Assembly: GCF_001592875.1 (NCBI RefSeq)
Contig: NZ_LSOF01000007.1
Coordinates: 56,898-120,897, forward strand
Source: Pseudomonas sp. BMS12
Lineage (GTDB): Bacteria; Pseudomonadota; Gammaproteobacteria; Pseudomonadales; Pseudomonadaceae
Reading direction: 5' to 3'
Length of the DNA stretch: 64,000 bases
Below are positions 50,602-59,149 of this stretch, in pieces. Every line of letters starts with the position of its first letter. Position 1 is the first letter of the stretch. A program made the translations under genes and the position numbers. The notes beneath the pieces were generated by a model that was not told the DNA's origin, searched no databases, and worked only from the letters and a program-made list of their open reading frames with translations.

Positions 50602-51807
50602 ATGATCCTGACTGGCCCCGCCCTGCATGAGCGCTTCCGCGCCCTGGACGACTTTCTCGTCCGTCACCAGCACCTGTGGCGCCCCAGGCCCTTCACCAGC
50701 CTGGCGCTGCCCTGGGAACAGGATCATCCTGAACTGGCTCGCTGGCTGCGCAGCCGCAGCCTGGAACAGGCCGAGCACAGCCACAACCGGCCGCACCTGC
50801 TGGCGGCCCCCGCGCCTTTTCCTCAGCTGGCAGCTACCGCACAGCTCCTGAGCGAGCTGGATGAGCTACCCGCGCACCCCATGGAGACGCTGAACAGCCG
50901 CCTGAGCGTCGACGTGCCCGGCCGCAAGTGGCAGCAGATAGAAGCCTTCGCCAGCAGCCTGAGCTTTCGCCAACCGGCTACACACTGGCTGGACTGGTGC
51001 GCCGGCAAAGGCCACCTCGGCCGCCTGCTGGCCCGCCACGGACAGGCACTGACCTGCCTGGAATACGACCCGGCCCTGGTCGAAACCGGCCAACAAATGA
51101 GCGACCGCCTGCACCTCACTGCCAGTCACCTGCAACAGGACGTCATGGCCGCCGACGCCGCCGGGCGCCTCAGCAGCAGCCACACGCCTGTAGCACTGCA
51201 TGCCTGCGGCGACCTCCACGTGCGCCTGCTGCAACTGGCCAGCGCCGCCGGCTGCCGGCAACTGGCCGTGGCGCCCTGCTGCTACAACCGCATCGCCGCC
51301 GAACACTACCAGCCACTCTCGCAGCCGGCCCGGCAATCGCCCTTGCAGCTGTCGCGCAGCGATCTCGGCCTGCCGCTCAGCGAAACCGTCACCGCCGGCC
51401 TGCGCCAGCGCCAGCAGCGCGACCAGTCCATGGCCCGGCGCCTGGCCTTCGACCTGTTGCAACGCGAGCAGCGCGGCAGCGACGACTATCTGCCCACCCC
51501 CTCTCTGCCGGTCAGCTGGCTGGCCAAGGACTTTGCCGACTATTGCCGCGACCTGGCGGCACTGAAAGGTCTGCCACTGAGCATCACGCCAGACTGGCCA
51601 GCCCTGGAAGCGGCCGGCTGGCAACGCCTGGCCGAAGTGCGCAACCTGGAACTGCTGCGCAACCTGTTCCGCCGCCCCCTGGAACTCTGGCTGCTGATCG
51701 ACCGCGCCCTGTACCTGCAGGAGCAAGGCTACGCCGTACGCCTGGGCACTTTCTGCACCTACAACCTGACCCCACGCAACCTGCTGCTACTGGCCGAACG
51801 AGTCTGA
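50602..51807 (+). CDS. METTL25/RRNAD1-like methyltransferase domain protein
   Basis: A 401-residue protein with a Rossmann-type S-adenosylmethionine motif LDWCAGKGHLGRLLARHG, acidic motif II (CLEYDPALVETG), motif IV-like ALHACGDLHVRLLQLA and VAPCCYNRIA. The layout, with CAGKG and ACGDL plus PCCYN, resembles the METTL25/RRNAD1 group of putative RNA methyltransferases. The target is unknown. PA5156 is in the same position in PAO1. It may be read from the transporter operon. Confidence 0.75.
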   Translation: MILTGPALHERFRALDDFLVRHQHLWRPRPFTSLALPWEQDHPELARWLRSRSLEQAEHSHNRPHLLAAPAPFPQLAATAQLLSELDELPAHPMETLNSRLSVDVPGRKWQQIEAFASSLSFRQPATHWLDWCAGKGHLGRLLARHGQALTCLEYDPALVETGQQMSDRLHLTASHLQQDVMAADAAGRLSSSHTPVALHACGDLHVRLLQLASAAGCRQLAVAPCCYNRIAAEHYQPLSQPARQSPLQLSRSDLGLPLSETVTAGLRQRQQRDQSMARRLAFDLLQREQRGSDDYLPTPSLPVSWLAKDFADYCRDLAALKGLPLSITPDWPALEAAGWQRLAEVRNLELLRNLFRRPLELWLLIDRALYLQEQGYAVRLGTFCTYNLTPRNLLLLAERV

Positions 51808-51810
51808 CGC

Positions 51811-52010
51811 TCATCCACAGAAGCTGTGGATAACTCTGTGCGCAAATTCTGAAGAAAACCCTGCAGCACAGATACAGCAAGGCCTACTGAAGACTGGCCG
51901 ATTTTTATACAGTTCTAAAATTTCTTTTAAAACAGATAGTTAGGTATTCAACCTGATGTCTGCACAAAAACCAGGCAGCAGCCCACGCACTGCCTTTGGA
52001 TTGTGCATAA
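51811..52010. promoter_or_regulatory. AT-rich spacer with three DnaA-box matches
   Basis: TGTGGATAA (51825-51833) and TGTGCATAA (52002-52010) both fit the DnaA box TTATNCACA on the minus strand. TCATCCACA (51811-51819) fits with one mismatch in the opposite direction, so the first two form an inverted pair ATCCACAG-AAG-CTGTGGAT. Between them line 51901-51960 is only 25 % G+C by count, far below the rest of the window. This is not the chromosomal origin (no dnaA/dnaN). Confidence 0.45.
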
Positions 52011-52059
52011 GCATTATCGCTTTGATAGCCAGCCCCCATCCCTTCTGCTCCGCAACGGG

Positions 52060-52087
52060 TTTACTCCGACGCGCCAATGGTTATAAT
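52060..52087 (+). promoter_or_regulatory. Promoter of tRNA-Thr
   Basis: A perfect TATAAT (52082-52087) lies 10 bases before the tRNA, with TTTACT (52060-52065) 16 bases upstream and a GCGCGC-type discriminator. Confidence 0.6.
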
Positions 52088-52097
52088 GCGCGCCTTC

Positions 52098-52173
<76 letters not shown>

Positions 52174-52180
52174 TATAAAG

Positions 52181-52219
52181 AACGCAAAAGGCTCACCCCA
52201 GGGTGGGCCTTTTGCGTTT
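52181..52219 (+). terminator. Terminator after tRNA-Thr
   Basis: The arms AACGCAAAAGGC and GCCTTTTGCGTT enclose a further stem (TCACCC / GGGTGG), giving a long hairpin with a short T-tract, eight bases after the tRNA. Confidence 0.7.
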
Positions 52220-52371
52220 CTGCCGCCCTAGAAAGCAATCATGCTGCGAAAATATCCGGCGCTGACTTGATAGGTAAACGGATGAAACTCATCTCGGCGC
52301 CTGCCTTCCACCCCGGAAACTGGGTAGGATCACGTCTTAACCGCTAGACACTGTCGGAGACCTGTATCCAC

Positions 52372-53436
52372 ATGCGCATTCTCATCACCGGCGGTGCCGG
52401 TTTTATCGGCTCAGCCCTGGTCAGGCATCTGTTGCAGGATACGACTCATGAAGTACTCAACCTCGACAAGCTCACCTATGCCGGCAATCTGGAATCCCTG
52501 GCCAGCATCGAGAGCCACCCACGCTACCAGTTCCTGCAGGCCGATATAGCCGACAGTCAGGCGGTGAGCCTTGCGCTGGCGCAGTTCCAGCCAGACGCCA
52601 TCATGCACCTGGCTGCAGAGTCGCATGTCGATCGATCCATCGACGGCCCCGCCGCCTTTATCCAGACCAATATCGTCGGTACCTATGCCCTGCTGGAGGC
52701 TACGCGCGCCTACTGGATGAGCCTGACGCCGGAGCGCAAGCAGGCCTTCCGCTTCCATCACATCTCTACCGACGAGGTGTACGGCGATCTGCACGGCGTG
52801 AACGATCGGTTCACCGAGACCACGCCCTACGCCCCCAGCTCGCCCTACTCGGCGAGCAAGGCCGCCTCGGATCATCTGGTGCGCGCCTGGCAGCGCACCT
52901 ATGGGTTGCCGGTGCTGATCACCAACTGCTCGAACAACTACGGCCCTTATCACTTCCCCGAGAAGCTGATTCCGCTGGTGATCCTCAATGCCCTGGAGGG
53001 AAAACCACTGCCGGTGTATGGCGATGGCCTGCAGGTGCGCGACTGGCTGTTCGTCGAGGATCACGCCCGCGCCCTGTTCAAGGTGGTGAGCGAGGGCAAG
53101 ATCGGCGAGACCTACAACATCGGCGGCCACAACGAGCAGAAGAACATCGAGGTGGTACGCGCCATCTGCGCCCTGCTGGAGGAACTGGCACCGCGCAAAC
53201 CGACGGGACTGGCCCGCTATGAAGACCTGATCACCTTCGTCAAGGATCGTCCCGGCCACGATCAGCGCTACGCCATCGACGCAGGCAAGATTGAGCGCGA
53301 GCTGGGCTGGCTACCGCAGGAAACCTTCGCCAGCGGCCTGCGCAAGACGGTGCAGTGGTATCTAGACAACCTAGAATGGTGCCGCCATGTGCAGGACGGC
53401 AGCTATCAACGCGAACGCCTGGGAGCAGACGCATGA
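52372..53436 (+). CDS. rmlB: dTDP-glucose 4,6-dehydratase RmlB
   Basis: A 354-residue SDR enzyme of dTDP-L-rhamnose synthesis. The NAD motif [20 protein letters not shown] and [15 protein letters not shown] are followed by the active-site [11 protein letters not shown] and [15 protein letters not shown] (Tyr-x3-Lys). It leads a four-gene operon rmlB-A-C-D with each junction overlapping by four bases. In PAO1 the order is BDAC; here it is BACD. Confidence 0.97.
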   Translation: MRILITGGAGFIGSALVRHLLQDTTHEVLNLDKLTYAGNLESLASIESHPRYQFLQADIADSQAVSLALAQFQPDAIMHLAAESHVDRSIDGPAAFIQTNIVGTYALLEATRAYWMSLTPERKQAFRFHHISTDEVYGDLHGVNDRFTETTPYAPSSPYSASKAASDHLVRAWQRTYGLPVLITNCSNNYGPYHFPEKLIPLVILNALEGKPLPVYGDGLQVRDWLFVEDHARALFKVVSEGKIGETYNIGGHNEQKNIEVVRAICALLEELAPRKPTGLARYEDLITFVKDRPGHDQRYAIDAGKIERELGWLPQETFASGLRKTVQWYLDNLEWCRHVQDGSYQRERLGADA

Positions 53437-54305
53437 AAGGAATCATCCTCGCCGGCGGCTCCGGCACCCGTCTGCATCCGATCACCCTCGGAGTGTCCAA
53501 GCAGCTGCTGCCGATCTACGACAAGCCGATGATCTACTACCCGATCTCGGTGCTGATGCTGGCCGGCATCCGCGACATCCTGATCATTTCCACGCCCCAC
53601 GATCTGCCGCAGTTCGAGAAGATGCTGGGTGATGGCAGCCAGTTCGGCGTGCGTTTCAGCTATGCCGAGCAGCCCTCCCCGGACGGCCTGGCCCAGGCCT
53701 TCCTGATCGGCGAGGATTTTATTGGCGATGACTCGGTGTGCCTGATCCTCGGCGACAACATCTTCCACGGCCAGTCCTTCACCGAGATGCTCAAGCGCGC
53801 CGCCCAGCAGACAAAGGGTGCAAGCGTATTCGGTTACTGGGTGAAGGATCCGGAACGTTTCGGGGTGGTCGAGTTCGATGCCGAGGGCCGCGCCATCTCC
53901 ATCGAGGAGAAACCCAAGCAACCGAAATCCAGCTATGCGGTTACCGGCCTGTATTTCTACGACAACGACGTGGTCAAGATCGCCAAGGCGGTCAAGCCCT
54001 CGCCGCGCGGCGAGCTGGAGATCACCGATGTGAACAATGCCTACCTGCAGCGCGGCGCCTTGCGCGTGGAGCGCTTCGGCCGCGGCTTCGCCTGGCTCGA
54101 CACCGGCACCCATGAAAGCCTGTTGGAGGCCTCGCAGTACGTGCAGACCATTGAGCATCGCCAGGGCCTGAAGGTCGCCTGCCTGGAGGAGATCGCCTAC
54201 CAGCAGGGCTGGATCAGTCGCGAGCAACTACTCGTCCAGGCCAAGGCTTTCGGCAAGACCGGTTACGGCCAGTACCTCTACCAGCTTGCCGGAGAGCAGT
54301 TGTGA
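53433..54305 (+). CDS. rmlA: Glucose-1-phosphate thymidylyltransferase RmlA
   Basis: A 290-residue nucleotidyltransferase that makes dTDP-glucose. It starts [20 protein letters not shown] (NTP-binding GGSGTRL) and contains [20 protein letters not shown], the metal-binding LGDNIFHG and the sugar-site [16 protein letters not shown] 53433 overlaps the rmlB stop. Length is typical. Confidence 0.97.
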   Translation: MKGIILAGGSGTRLHPITLGVSKQLLPIYDKPMIYYPISVLMLAGIRDILIISTPHDLPQFEKMLGDGSQFGVRFSYAEQPSPDGLAQAFLIGEDFIGDDSVCLILGDNIFHGQSFTEMLKRAAQQTKGASVFGYWVKDPERFGVVEFDAEGRAISIEEKPKQPKSSYAVTGLYFYDNDVVKIAKAVKPSPRGELEITDVNNAYLQRGALRVERFGRGFAWLDTGTHESLLEASQYVQTIEHRQGLKVACLEEIAYQQGWISREQLLVQAKAFGKTGYGQYLYQLAGEQL

Positions 54306-54847
54306 ACGTCGTCGCCACCACCATTCCCGAGGTACTGATCCTCGAACCCAAGGTATTCGGTGACGAGCGGGGCTTCTTCTACGAGAGCTTCAACGCCCGC
54401 ACGTTCGCCGAAGCCACCGGCCTGCACCGCGAGTTCGTTCAGGACAATCACTCGCGCTCGGCGCGCGGTGTGTTGCGTGGCCTGCACTACCAGGTACAGC
54501 AAGCCCAGGGCAAGCTGGTGCGGGTGTGCGCTGGCGAAGTGCTGGATGTTGCGGTGGACATTCGGCGCGGCTCGCCAACCTTCGGCCAATGGGTTGGTGC
54601 ACGCCTGTCCGCAGAGAACAAGCGCCAGATGTGGGTTCCGGAAGGCTTCGCTCACGGCTTCGTGGTGCTCAGTGAGTACGCCGAGTTCCTCTACAAGACC
54701 ACCGACTATTACGCCCCCGCCCACGAGCGGTGCATTCGCTGGGACGACCCGCAGCTGGCTATCGACTGGCAGTTCGAGGGCGAACCACAGCTGTCGGCCA
54801 AGGATCAGAGCGGCCTGCTCCTGAGCGAGGCTGAGCTGTTCCCATGA
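54302..54847 (+). CDS. rmlC: dTDP-4-dehydrorhamnose 3,5-epimerase RmlC
   Basis: A 181-residue cupin epimerase. It shows the catalytic His region [38 protein letters not shown] and the [20 protein letters not shown] segment with catalytic Tyr. The start is GTG 54302, overlapping the rmlA stop (GTGA). It converts the RmlB product to dTDP-4-keto-L-rhamnose. Confidence 0.97.
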   Translation: MNVVATTIPEVLILEPKVFGDERGFFYESFNARTFAEATGLHREFVQDNHSRSARGVLRGLHYQVQQAQGKLVRVCAGEVLDVAVDIRRGSPTFGQWVGARLSAENKRQMWVPEGFAHGFVVLSEYAEFLYKTTDYYAPAHERCIRWDDPQLAIDWQFEGEPQLSAKDQSGLLLSEAELFP

Positions 54848-55713
54848 AGATCCTGATCACCGGCCGCCACGGCCAGGTCTCCCGCGAGCTGCAGCTGGCC
54901 CTGGCGAGTAGCGCCGAGTTGCTAGTGCTGGGCCAGGAACAGCTGGATCTGGCCGATAGCGCCAATATCCGAAAACAGGTTGAAGCCCTGCGCCCTGATC
55001 TGATTATCAACGCCGCCGCCCATACCGCCGTGGACCAGGCCGAAAGCGAGCCAGAGCTGGCATTCGCAATCAATGCCCGCGCGCCCGGCCTGCTGGCCGA
55101 GGCCGCCGCGCAGCTGGCCGTGCCGCTGATCCACTACTCCACCGACTATGTGTTCGATGGCAGTAAAGGCGAGCCCTACAACGAGGCCGACCAAACCGCA
55201 CCGCTCGGCGTCTACGGCCAGAGCAAGCTGGCCGGCGAAGAGGCCATCTGCGCGGTCGGCGGCCAGCACCTGATCCTGCGCACCAGCTGGGTCTATTCGC
55301 TGCACGGCAAGAACTTCCTGCTGACCATGCAGCGCCTGCTGCAGGAGCGCGAGGAACTGCGCGTGGTCGCCGACCAGATCGGCGCGCCGACCTGGGCCGG
55401 CACTATTGCCCAAGCCACCGCCAAGCTGATCGAGCACTGGCGCGCTGGCCGGCCCGGCCCCTGGGGCACCTACCATCTGAGCGGTCAAGGCGAGACCTCC
55501 TGGTTCGGCTTCGCCGAAGCAATCGCCGCGCAGTTGCGCCTGCAGGGCAAGCCCTGCGCAAGGCTCGCAGCCATCCCCAGCAGCGCCTACCCGACTCCGG
55601 CACAACGCCCGCTCAACTCGCGCTTGGACTGCTCACGCCTGCAGCGGGACTGGAATATTCGCCTGCCCGACTGGCACGCGGCCCTGCTGGAGTGCCTGGC
55701 CAGCCCGAGCTGA
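54844..55713 (+). CDS. rmlD: dTDP-4-dehydrorhamnose reductase RmlD
   Basis: A 289-residue SDR enzyme that performs the last step to dTDP-L-rhamnose. It shows [20 protein letters not shown] (NADPH loop), INAAAHTAVDQAESEPE, STDYVFDGSKGEPYNE and YGQSKLAGEEAI with the catalytic Tyr-x3-Lys. ATG 54844 overlaps the rmlC stop. The product serves lipopolysaccharide core, O-antigen or rhamnolipid synthesis. Confidence 0.97.
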   Translation: MKILITGRHGQVSRELQLALASSAELLVLGQEQLDLADSANIRKQVEALRPDLIINAAAHTAVDQAESEPELAFAINARAPGLLAEAAAQLAVPLIHYSTDYVFDGSKGEPYNEADQTAPLGVYGQSKLAGEEAICAVGGQHLILRTSWVYSLHGKNFLLTMQRLLQEREELRVVADQIGAPTWAGTIAQATAKLIEHWRAGRPGPWGTYHLSGQGETSWFGFAEAIAAQLRLQGKPCARLAAIPSSAYPTPAQRPLNSRLDCSRLQRDWNIRLPDWHAALLECLASPS

Positions 55714-55758
55714 CCTTCGCCCGTGCATAATGCGCCTGTCTCCCAGGCGCATTGCGAC

Positions 55759-57567
55759 ATGACCGCTACTCAATCCCTACACCGTCCGCGCTGGCGCAGC
55801 CTGGCCCTGCTGGCCCTGCTGCTGGCGCCGTTGCTATGGCCGCTGCAGCATCTGGCCGAGCGTTACTACCGCAGCGAGCTGGCCGAGCAGAACCGCCAGA
55901 CCCTCGACCTTTATGTCGCCAACCTGCTCGGCACCCTGCGCCGTTTCGAGGTGCTGCCGCCTATCCTCGGCGACCTGCCGGACCTGCGCGGCATGCTGCT
56001 GACCCCGGACAGCCCCGCCGCACTGCAACGCGCCAACGCATTGCTCAAGCGCGTGCGCGAGCAGACCGGCGCCGACGTGATCTACCTGATGGACACCGAG
56101 GGCGTCACCCGTGCCGCTTCCAACCACGACCAGGCGGACAGTTTCGTCGGCCGCAACTTCAGCTTCCGCCCCTATTTCCAGATGGCCGTGCAGGGCCAGC
56201 TGGGGCGCTTCTTCGGCCTCGGCACCACGTCCGGCAAGCGCGGTTACTTCTACGCCTCGGCCGTACGCGAGGGCGAGCGCCTGCTCGGCGTGCTGGTGGT
56301 CAAGGTCGACCTCGACTACACCGAGCGCCTATGGGGGCGCACCCCCGAGCAGTTGCTGGTCACCGACGACAATGGCGTGATCATCCTCACCTCCGAGCCG
56401 GCCTGGCGCTTCCGTGCCAGCCGCGCCCTGAGCCAGGCGGAACTGCGCCAGATTGCCGCTGACCAGCCCTACCCCAACCTGCAGCCAGCGCTGGCGCAGA
56501 TCGACTGGAACACCTGGTTGCAACAGAGCCGCGAGCTCGCCGAAACCGGCTGGACGGTGAGCATCCTCGCCCCGCGCAACCAGGTCGATCGCCCGGTACA
56601 GAACGTCGTGGCCATCGGCGGCGCCAGCCTGCTGGCCCTGCTGGCCCTGCTCGGCCTGCTGTTGCAGCGCCGCCGCCACTATGTCGAACGCATCGCCCTG
56701 GATGCTCACACCAAGCGCGAGCTGGAGATCCGCGTACTGGAGCGCACTCGCGAGCTGGAGAGCCTCAACAGCCGCCTGAAGAGCGAAGTGCTGGAGCGCG
56801 AACAGGCCCAGCAGGAACTGGTGCGCACCCAGGACGAACTGGTCCAGGCCGGCAAGCTCAGTGCCCTCGGCACCATGAGCGCCAGCATCAGCCACGAACT
56901 GAACCAGCCGCTGGCGGCGATCCGCAGCTATGCCGACAACGCCGGCGTGCTGCTCGATCACCAACGCCTCGACGACGCCCGCAGCAACTTGCACCAGATC
57001 AGCGACCTGACCGGACGCATGGCCTCGATCATCGCCCACCTGCGCGCCTTCGCCCGGCGTGATCGCCACGCGCCGGAGAGCGTCGCCCTGCAACCGGCCC
57101 TCGACGACGCCCTGGCCCTGTTGGCCAAGCGCCGTCGAACACTGGACGTGGAGCTGATCCGCGATCTGCCGGACGCCACCCTGTGGGTGCAGGCCGGCGA
57201 AACCCGTCTACGCCAGGTGCTCGGCAACCTGCTGGCCAACGCTCTCGATGCTCTGGCCGAAAAGGCGCAGCCACGCAAACTCTGGTTGAGCAGCGAAACC
57301 ACGCCAGACGAGATCCACCTGCTGTTGCGCGACAACGGCCCGGGCTTCTCCGCCCAGGCCCTGACCCATGCCCGCGAACCCTTCTTCACCACCAAGACCA
57401 GCACCCAAGGCCTCGGCCTCGGTCTGGCCATCTGCGAAACGCTGATGCGCGCCCTGGGCGGCGAGCTGGTGCTGGCCAACCACCCCGACGGTGGCGCCCT
57501 GGTCATCCTGCAGCTACGCCGCGCCGAGCCTGGCGCCAACCTGCAACCGCCCGAGGAGTTTTCATGA
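55759..57567 (+). CDS. dctB: Sensor histidine kinase DctB
   Basis: A 602-residue membrane kinase. It has two transmembrane helices (~14-30 and ~275-300) flanking a periplasmic double-PDC sensor (YLMDTEGVTRAASNHDQADS, FVGRNFSFRPYFQMAVQG, GYFYASAVREG). Then come a coiled linker, HisKA with the phospho-acceptor in SASISHELNQPLAAIRSYAD, and the HATPase boxes NLLANALDAL, LLLRDNGPGF, FFTTKTSTQGLGLGLAI and LGGELVLANHPDGGALV. It senses C4-dicarboxylates in relatives. The start ATG 55759 was chosen over an upstream GTG at 55723. Confidence 0.92.
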   Translation: MTATQSLHRPRWRSLALLALLLAPLLWPLQHLAERYYRSELAEQNRQTLDLYVANLLGTLRRFEVLPPILGDLPDLRGMLLTPDSPAALQRANALLKRVREQTGADVIYLMDTEGVTRAASNHDQADSFVGRNFSFRPYFQMAVQGQLGRFFGLGTTSGKRGYFYASAVREGERLLGVLVVKVDLDYTERLWGRTPEQLLVTDDNGVIILTSEPAWRFRASRALSQAELRQIAADQPYPNLQPALAQIDWNTWLQQSRELAETGWTVSILAPRNQVDRPVQNVVAIGGASLLALLALLGLLLQRRRHYVERIALDAHTKRELEIRVLERTRELESLNSRLKSEVLEREQAQQELVRTQDELVQAGKLSALGTMSASISHELNQPLAAIRSYADNAGVLLDHQRLDDARSNLHQISDLTGRMASIIAHLRAFARRDRHAPESVALQPALDDALALLAKRRRTLDVELIRDLPDATLWVQAGETRLRQVLGNLLANALDALAEKAQPRKLWLSSETTPDEIHLLLRDNGPGFSAQALTHAREPFFTTKTSTQGLGLGLAICETLMRALGGELVLANHPDGGALVILQLRRAEPGANLQPPEEFS

Positions 57568-58925
57568 CGGCCATCGACACCCGCACTCAGGTCCTGCTGA
57601 TCGACGACGACGAACACCTGCGCCAGGCCCTGGCGCAGACCCTCGACCTCGCCGGCCTGCGCGTACAGGTCCTCGCCGATGCCCGTGACCTGCCCCAGCG
57701 CATCCCTGCCGATTGGCCCGGTGTGGTGGTCAGCGATATCCGCATGCCCGGCATCGACGGCCTGCAACTGCTGGCCCAGCTGCGCGAACAGGACCCGGAG
57801 CTGCCGGTGCTGCTGATCACTGGTCACGGCGATGTGCCGCTGGCGGTCCAGGCCATGCGCGCCGGCGCCTACGACTTCCTAGAAAAACCCTTCGCCAGCG
57901 AGGCCCTGCTCGACAGCGTGCGCCGCGCCCTGGAACTGCGCCGCCTGGTGCTGGACAACCGCAGCCTGCGCCTGGCCCTGGCCGACCGCCAGGAGCTGGG
58001 CGCCCGCCTGCTCGGCCAGTGCACGCCCATGCAGCGCCTGCGCGAGCAGGTCGGCGCGCTGGCGGCGATCCACACCGACGTGCTGATCCTCGGGGAAACC
58101 GGCGCAGGCAAGGAAGTGGTGGCGCGCGCCCTGCACGACCTGTCGGCGCGCAAGCACGGCCCGTTCGTCGCCATCAATGCCGGCGCCCTGGCCGAATCCG
58201 TGGTCGAGAGCGAGCTGTTCGGCCACGAGGCTGGCGCCTTCACCGGGGCGCAGAAGCGCCGCATCGGCAAGTTCGAGTTCGCCAACGGCGGCACCCTGTT
58301 CCTCGACGAGATCGAGAGCATGAGCCCGGATATCCAGGTCAAGCTGCTGCGCCTGCTGCAGGAGCGCGTGGTAGAACGACTCGGCGGCAACCAGCAGATC
58401 CCCCTGGATATCCGGGTGATCGCCGCGACCAAGGAGGACCTGCGCATCGCCGCCGATCAGGGCCGCTTCCGTGCCGACCTGTACTACCGCCTGAACGTTG
58501 CGCCGCTGCGCATTCCGCCACTGCGCGAGCGCGGCGAAGACATCCTCCTGCTGTTCCAGCACATGGCCGAGGCCGCCAGCCAGCGTCACGGCCTGCCTGC
58601 ACGCAGCCTGCAGCCCGGCCAGCGCGCGCAGCTGCTCGGCCACAGCTGGCCGGGCAACGTGCGCGAACTGCAGAACGCCGCCGAGCGCTTCGCCATGGGC
58701 CTGGAACTGGGCCTGGAGCAGAGTGGCACCCCACAGATCGCCAGCAGCGCCGGGCAGAGCCTCGGCGAACAGGTCGACGCCTACGAGCGCGCGCTGATCG
58801 CTGCAGAAATGGCCCGGGAACACAGCTCCCTGCGCAGCGTGGCCGAAGCCCTCGGCCTGCCGCGCAAGACCCTGCACGACAAGCTGCGCAAGCACGGCCT
58901 GGAGTTCGGCGGCGAGGCAGACTGA
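57564..58925 (+). CDS. dctD: Sigma-54-dependent response regulator DctD
   Basis: A 453-residue NtrC-family activator. The receiver domain (~1-120) has the Asp in VVSDIRMPGID. The AAA+ domain (~145-375) has Walker A GETGAGKEVVARALH, the sigma-54 contact GAFTGA, Walker B GGTLFLDEIESM and RADLYYRLNVAPLRIPPLRE. The C-terminal Fis-type helix-turn-helix includes SVAEALGLPRKTLHDKLRKH. ATG 57564 overlaps the dctB stop. In PAO1 the dctPQM transporter follows; here it does not. Confidence 0.95.
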   Translation: MTAIDTRTQVLLIDDDEHLRQALAQTLDLAGLRVQVLADARDLPQRIPADWPGVVVSDIRMPGIDGLQLLAQLREQDPELPVLLITGHGDVPLAVQAMRAGAYDFLEKPFASEALLDSVRRALELRRLVLDNRSLRLALADRQELGARLLGQCTPMQRLREQVGALAAIHTDVLILGETGAGKEVVARALHDLSARKHGPFVAINAGALAESVVESELFGHEAGAFTGAQKRRIGKFEFANGGTLFLDEIESMSPDIQVKLLRLLQERVVERLGGNQQIPLDIRVIAATKEDLRIAADQGRFRADLYYRLNVAPLRIPPLRERGEDILLLFQHMAEAASQRHGLPARSLQPGQRAQLLGHSWPGNVRELQNAAERFAMGLELGLEQSGTPQIASSAGQSLGEQVDAYERALIAAEMAREHSSLRSVAEALGLPRKTLHDKLRKHGLEFGGEAD

Positions 58926-58993
58926 AACACTCTCGACTATGCTGCCGGAGGGGCTGGACGCCTCTCTTCCTTCTGCCGATATAGAAACGCGGA

Positions 58994-59009
58994 GTGACCT
59001 TGTGGTCAC
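58994..59009. promoter_or_regulatory. Perfect palindrome upstream of fabY
   Basis: GTGACC-TTGT-GGTCAC, with further GTCAC/GTCAT half-sites nearby (about 59016-59029), lies about 140 bases upstream of the fabY start and just after a TATAGA -10-like element. It has operator-like symmetry; no regulator is assigned. Confidence 0.35.
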
Positions 59010-59149
59010 GAACTGCGTCACTCAGTCATTCCGATTCATTTTGAGTCGCCACCCGGTATCTGCCGCCTGGCCCTGGCCGCCATTGCCCGCTCGCGGGCGA
59101 GGGCCGCCTGCATGGGTCAGGCCCGGAGTGATCGAAGGAGTTCTGTGTG

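Noticed and set aside
51811..52010. A replication origin
   Set aside because: DnaA boxes are few, and dnaA, dnaN, gidA and parAB are absent; only a regulatory DnaA cluster is suggested.
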